A stretch of 17,975 nt of DNA from an uncultured Blautia sp. (GTDB taxonomy: Bacteria; Bacillota_A; Clostridia; Lachnospirales; Lachnospiraceae). The stretch is taken from the NCBI GenBank assembly GCA_905209435.1, contig CAJLTE010000069.1, positions 1-17,975 on the forward strand, given 5' to 3'. This document shows positions 14,449 to 17,975 of this stretch, piece after piece. The notes beneath the pieces are model-generated. The model saw only the letters and a program-made list of their open reading frames with translations. It was not told the DNA's origin and did no database searches. The first letter of the stretch is position 1. Each line of letters opens with the position of its first letter. The position numbers were made by a program, and so were the translations under genes.

Positions 14449-15345
14449 ATGGATATCCAGCAAATTCAATATTTCCTCGAAGTAGTCCGCAGCAGAAATT
14501 TTTCTGTTGCCGCTGAAAATTTATATACAACTCAGTCCTCTGTTTCCAAGAATATCAAATCACTGGAAAAAGAATTAAACATCCAGCTCTTTGACCGAAG
14601 CAAGCGTCAGATTCAGCTTACCGAAGCAGGTAAACTGATATTAAAAGATGCCCATTCCATTGTTCAGGAATATGATAATCTCATTCATACTATTTCCAGC
14701 TATCAGCTACAGAAAGAAGATACCCTGAGCATCGCCGGCATTCCTGTTATGGCACAGTACGATATCACCGGGTTGCTGACAGATTTCCAGACAGCACACC
14801 CAAATATCAAACTGCAGATTGAAGAATCTGAAACCACCCACATCTGCTCCCAGCTCAAAAATCATGAATGTGATTTCATTTTTACACGTAAAGAATATCT
14901 GGATACTTCCTTTGAAAGTCTTGAATTTTTCAATGACCGTCTGGCTGTAGTCGTACCTCAGGATCATCCTTTAAGCAAAAAGAAACAGATCTCTGTTTCC
15001 GAACTTAGAAACGAAAATCTGCTTCTCCTGAGTAAGTCTACTCTGCATTATGATAAAATCACAGAAATCTGCCGCCAGAAAGGGTATGAACCACGAGTTG
15101 TTTATACGGGTACTCACATGGATAATATTCTTGATCTGGTGGGTAAAAATCACGGGATCTCTCTCTTGATGCAGCACGCCGTGGAATATCTCCACCCTTC
15201 AGGTATTGTAATCATCCCCCTCAAAGAGGAGTTCAGCAGTACTATTACGCTTGCATGCAATAACTACCGCCAGCTCTCCCCTGCCGGAAAACTGTTCTGG
15301 GATTATACGGCACAGAAGATTTCTGACAGACAGAAAGTACGCTGA
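14449..15345 (+). CDS. LysR-family transcriptional regulator
   Basis: This 298-residue protein has a standard LysR winged helix-turn-helix at residues 1-60 (DIQQIQYFLEVVRSRNFSVA, then TTQSSVSKNIKSLEKEL) and a periplasmic-binding-like effector domain from about 88. The ATG at 14449 is chosen because AAAAGGAGG lies just upstream and the product begins at the normal family N-terminus; the frame is open for 21 more codons upstream without a ribosome site. It sits divergently from the UbiX operon and next to the UbiD/DUF554 genes, so response to a phenolic acid is a reasonable inference. No clear terminator follows before the convergent DUF554 gene. Confidence 0.88.
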   Translation: MDIQQIQYFLEVVRSRNFSVAAENLYTTQSSVSKNIKSLEKELNIQLFDRSKRQIQLTEAGKLILKDAHSIVQEYDNLIHTISSYQLQKEDTLSIAGIPVMAQYDITGLLTDFQTAHPNIKLQIEESETTHICSQLKNHECDFIFTRKEYLDTSFESLEFFNDRLAVVVPQDHPLSKKKQISVSELRNENLLLLSKSTLHYDKITEICRQKGYEPRVVYTGTHMDNILDLVGKNHGISLLMQHAVEYLHPSGIVIIPLKEEFSSTITLACNNYRQLSPAGKLFWDYTAQKISDRQKVR

Positions 15346-15391
15346 CAGATTCCCGGCAAATTTTATTCACAGTTCTTGACAATTTTTCTTC

Positions 15392-16123
15392 TTATGAAAC
15401 TAATGGAAGCACATAATTTACCCAAAACCATGACATCGGCATGATCAGCACCATAGCCGGTATCATATCCGCAGTCGGAAAATTTTTCAGCTTCACCATA
15501 CGAAAACCTGTCGCAAGCATCAGGAAGCCGCCGCAGGCTTTAAAGTCATTAATCATCCCAGGAGTCGTCAGCGGAAAAATAGCTGTTGCTGCAAAAAACA
15601 GAATCAGAAAAATAATCACCTGCGGAATTGCGATCATACATACTACCATTCCCAGGCTGCAAGCAAAAATAGCTGCAGTAAATAAATCCAGAATAGATTT
15701 AGAGATCAGTACAGAATGATCACCGCTCATTCCTGCCACAATAGAACCATAGATTCCTGTTCCGCTTGCACAAAATAATACAATGATCGTTACAAGTGTA
15801 TTCATAAACTCATCTTCAGAAAGTTCAGAGTTTGAATTCTTGATAAATTTACTGATCACACGCTGCATGGCACCTGCACCAGCATTGATTTTTTCTCCAA
15901 GATGAATCGCAAGTCCGATTCCTGTACCGATTACGATAGAAAAGATAACCGCCGGCATGTTTTCCATAAGACCAATCGTGCTGATTCCCATTCCCATGGA
16001 ACATACACCGAACACCAGTGTAATTTCCGCCTTAAATCTGGGGCTTAATTTATGTCCCGCAAGAGATCCCAGAATTCCTCCAAGGACTACAGATAATGCA
16101 TTGATGATTACTCCAATAGGCAT
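15392..16123 (-). CDS. DUF554 family membrane protein
   Basis: This 243-residue hydrophobic protein starts like other DUF554 (YdfK/YqgA-like) members: MPIGVIINALSVVLGGILGS, then GHKLSPRFK and VFGVCSMGMGISTIG. About six or seven membrane helices are visible, with GTGIGLAIHLGEKI near 65-78 and a polar segment near 85-105. The start has AAAGGAG upstream. The family is uncharacterised, and transport has been suggested from topology only. It lies 228 bases downstream of the UbiD gene in the same direction. That position makes a role in moving the aromatic acid or its product conceivable but unproven. Confidence 0.8.
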   Translation of the reverse strand: MPIGVIINALSVVLGGILGSLAGHKLSPRFKAEITLVFGVCSMGMGISTIGLMENMPAVIFSIVIGTGIGLAIHLGEKINAGAGAMQRVISKFIKNSNSELSEDEFMNTLVTIIVLFCASGTGIYGSIVAGMSGDHSVLISKSILDLFTAAIFACSLGMVVCMIAIPQVIIFLILFFAATAIFPLTTPGMINDFKACGGFLMLATGFRMVKLKNFPTADMIPAMVLIMPMSWFWVNYVLPLVS

Positions 16124-16147
16124 AATTTTTTCTCTCCTTTACCTGAG

Positions 16148-16192
16148 TTCAGGCAGATGCCACATTTCTGACACCTGCCTGAAATTTTTTCT
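16148..16192 (+). terminator. Terminator-like hairpin in plus-strand orientation
   Basis: TTCAGGCAGATG (16148-16159) pairs with CACCTGCCTGAA (16172-16183): 12 pairs, one of them not Watson-Crick. On the plus strand it is followed by ATTTTTT. On the minus strand no T's follow, so it cannot end the UbiD transcript. The only plus-strand gene upstream is lysR, 800 bases away across DUF554. Confidence 0.6.
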
Positions 16193-16202
16193 TATCGTTC
16201 AT

Positions 16203-16218
16203 GTATCATTTCTGATAC
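16203..16218. promoter_or_regulatory. Palindrome GTATCA-tttc-TGATAC, operator candidate
   Basis: Perfect six-base inverted repeat in the gap between the UbiD and DUF554 genes, about 80 bases before the DUF554 start. It could be a regulator site for DUF554. No matching second copy was seen elsewhere in the window. Confidence 0.3.
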
Positions 16219-16351
16219 CACGAAATCTGTTATAACTATATTCATGTTATTATTCATTTCGTTCTCAATAACATCTGTAATTAATCGTGCTTTTATAACT
16301 TGCACAGGGGTTTATTATAACTCATTTTCATCTAAATGGTAATATTCTTTT

Positions 16352-17830
16352 TTAAAACATGTCCGGAAGCCAGTGCTTGGGATCTACATCCATAAACTTC
16401 GCCCTCTGGAAACGCTCTTTCTGGTCAAACGGTACCGTGCAGTCAAAAATCGCCTTGCATGCAACGCCACGTTCACGGATTCCCGGATGGTAAGCCGGAT
16501 TATTTGATGGATCCAGTGGGTGACACTGTACGCCCGGAATCGTAATCAGATCTACATCTGCCTGAAATCTGGTTGTCATCGCCCACATCACATCATTAAT
16601 ATCAAAAATATCTACATCTTCGTCAACCAGAATCACATGTTTCAGCTCTGCAAATGCAGAAAATGCAAGCAATGCAGCCTGTCGCTGGCGCCCCTCATCT
16701 GATGGCATTGTCTTCTTAAACTGCATAATGGTCACATATTTTCCACCGCCAAAAGAAGCATTATATACATTCAGGCATTTACCAGGCAGGGCTTTGTCAA
16801 CCATTGCCAGAATACTTGCCTCTGTAGGGATTCCAGCCATAGAAACATGTTCTTCACTTGGTCCGATACAAGTCTGCATGATCGGATTCTTTCTTGTAGT
16901 AATAGCTTTTACCTTAATGATCGGAAGTTCCGGATTGGCAGGTCCACAATAGCCAGGAAATTCCGGCATTGCTTTTCCTGTATTAGAATTCTGGTCTTCA
17001 CGGACACGAACATTCGGAAGGATTTCACCTTCGATGACATATTCCGCATTGGCAATGGCGCGTTCATTAATAGTGAGACACTGCACCAGTTCCACAGGTT
17101 TGTTGCGGATAGCTCCTGCTGCCTGCAATTCATCATATCCAAGTGGTGTTGTCGGCGGTTCAAAACAGGACGCAATCTCAATAGCCGGATCTACGCCAAT
17201 ACTTACAGAGATCGGAAGTGGTTCTCCTGCTGCTTCTGCCAGTTCACGAAAATATCCGATATGGCGTGCACCTGGCATGAGAAAGATGGAAATCTCGTCT
17301 TTAGACTGCAGACACATTCTGTGAATTGTCACGTCAGACTCTCCAGTTTTCGGATTTGATGCATAGCACATTCCAAGAGTAATGTATGGACCTGCATCTT
17401 CTGGTGTGTTAGTTGGCGCCGGAAGAAGTTTGCGAATATCAAATCCCTCTTCCGTTGCCAGATGAACAACTTCCTGACACTTTGCCTGCTCATTCGGAAT
17501 CACTACCGGTTTTACCGGATGTTCTACGCTGTTCTTTAACAGAAATCCTAATTTTTTCGGATCTTCTCCTAATAAATATCCAACTCGTTTTCTGCTGGAT
17601 AATACGCCGATGGCTACTCTGGCACCCTCATGACCTTTTACATTATTAAAGACCATTGCAGGCCCTTCCTGTGTAGGACGCTCTACAGTTCCGCCTGCAC
17701 CTACATGCCTGTATACACCTGATAATTCTGCGTTGGGATCTACCTCCACATCTGTCTCTACAAGCTGTCCCGGAATAGACTCCAGCAGTTCAAGAGCAGA
17801 ACGCAGATCGTTAACTTCCACATTTTTCAT
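16352..17830 (-). CDS. lpdC: UbiD-family prFMN-dependent decarboxylase, LpdC-like (gallate or hydroxybenzoate)
   Basis: This 492-residue enzyme is very close in length and remembered sequence to the gallate decarboxylase catalytic subunit LpdC: ETDVEVDPNAELSGVYR at 25-41, GAGGTVERPTQEGPAM at 44-59, APTNTPEDAGPYIT at 138-151, SDVTIHRM at 165-172, GKAMPEFPGYCG at 285-296 and GPSEEHVSMAGIPTEA at 323-338. UbiD enzymes use prenylated FMN to remove CO2 from aromatic acids. Arg171 with Glu278 and Glu290 are candidates for the family's active-site Arg-Glu pair or triad. GGGAGG precedes the ATG. The UbiX and LpdD-like genes for cofactor supply are in the same window but separated by LysR and DUF554. 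The exact substrate (gallate, protocatechuate, 4-hydroxybenzoate or vanillate) cannot be read from the sequence. Confidence 0.85.
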   Translation of the reverse strand: MKNVEVNDLRSALELLESIPGQLVETDVEVDPNAELSGVYRHVGAGGTVERPTQEGPAMVFNNVKGHEGARVAIGVLSSRKRVGYLLGEDPKKLGFLLKNSVEHPVKPVVIPNEQAKCQEVVHLATEEGFDIRKLLPAPTNTPEDAGPYITLGMCYASNPKTGESDVTIHRMCLQSKDEISIFLMPGARHIGYFRELAEAAGEPLPISVSIGVDPAIEIASCFEPPTTPLGYDELQAAGAIRNKPVELVQCLTINERAIANAEYVIEGEILPNVRVREDQNSNTGKAMPEFPGYCGPANPELPIIKVKAITTRKNPIMQTCIGPSEEHVSMAGIPTEASILAMVDKALPGKCLNVYNASFGGGKYVTIMQFKKTMPSDEGRQRQAALLAFSAFAELKHVILVDEDVDIFDINDVMWAMTTRFQADVDLITIPGVQCHPLDPSNNPAYHPGIRERGVACKAIFDCTVPFDQKERFQRAKFMDVDPKHWLPDMF

Positions 17831-17875
17831 GTTACCTGTTCCTCCCTGTATTTTTTATATAAATCAAACAGATAA

Positions 17876-17890
17876 ACGTAAGCGCTTAAA
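17876..17890. promoter_or_regulatory. cre-like site upstream of the UbiD gene
   Basis: ACGTAAGCGCTTAAA agrees with 13 of 15 positions of the catabolite-responsive element consensus and has the palindromic core TAAGCGCTTA. It is 46 bp before the UbiD start, where CcpA binding could repress it. A single site found by eye is weak evidence. Confidence 0.35.
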
Positions 17891-17975
17891 TCTTGGGTAG
17901 CTTTACTGTCTACGTTTTTGAACTCATAATGATAGTAAATAGATTTTTACTACACTCCGCTTGATAGGAGATAGA

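Noticed and set aside
16148..16192. Terminator of the UbiD gene
   Set aside because: The T run follows the hairpin only on the plus strand; on the minus strand the hairpin is followed by a mixed sequence.
16847..17359. Plus-strand ORF of 170 codons
   Set aside because: Antisense to the strongly conserved UbiD-family gene; no start signal and no recognisable domain.
1..17975. Mobile element or CRISPR array
   Set aside because: No transposase beyond the Rpn-type nuclease, no integrase, no terminal inverted repeats and no regularly spaced repeats were seen.

Overview
The window looks like chromosome from a spore-forming gut member of the Clostridia, most likely Lachnospiraceae. This is inferred from the moderately AT-rich sequence with strong AAGGAGG-type ribosome binding sites, a SleC-type spore cortex-lytic enzyme, an Rpn-family nuclease with a typical Lachnospiraceae tail, a GABA-to-4-hydroxybutyrate route, and a secreted multidomain protein. 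Almost everything lies on the minus strand. The only plus-strand genes are a tRNA tail at the left edge and a LysR regulator. No IS element, CRISPR array, prophage or rRNA was seen.

Layout. (1) 1-105: 3' part of a tRNA-Leu, probably anticodon AAG, with its terminator. (2) 135-1453: sleC-like gene and terminator. (3) 1695-2967: an rpn nuclease gene with promoter, followed in the same frame by a second, different C-terminal tail joined through a 76-bp direct repeat, then a terminator. (4) 3124-3196: a decayed fragment of another sleC-like gene. (5) 3231-9258: a GABA utilisation cluster read right to left: PucR-family regulator, a promoter and palindrome, a leader terminator, gabT aminotransferase, an APC-type permease fused to a cytidylate-kinase-like domain (broken by a stop codon, two single-base shifts and an internal deletion), 4-hydroxybutyrate dehydrogenase, terminator. 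(6) 9355-12743: a 1088-residue secreted protein with its terminator and promoter. (7) 12804-13177: a 71-residue coiled-coil protein with its own promoter and terminator. (8) 13228-17830: a phenolic-acid decarboxylation locus: LpdD-like accessory protein, UbiX-type flavin prenyltransferase, divergent LysR regulator, DUF554 membrane protein and a UbiD-family decarboxylase very like gallate decarboxylase LpdC.

How the genes work together. GabT would convert GABA to succinic semialdehyde and the dehydrogenase would reduce that to 4-hydroxybutyrate. The transporter that should feed the pathway is destroyed, although the enzymes and regulator are intact. In the second locus UbiX makes prenylated FMN, the LpdD-like protein probably helps load it, and the UbiD enzyme decarboxylates a hydroxybenzoate-type acid. 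LysR lies between the two halves and is the obvious regulator.

The least ordinary items are the rpn tail duplication with its conserved internal start, the transporter-kinase fusion, and the terminator between the gabT promoter and gabT. All function calls rest on remembered family features, since no database search was possible.
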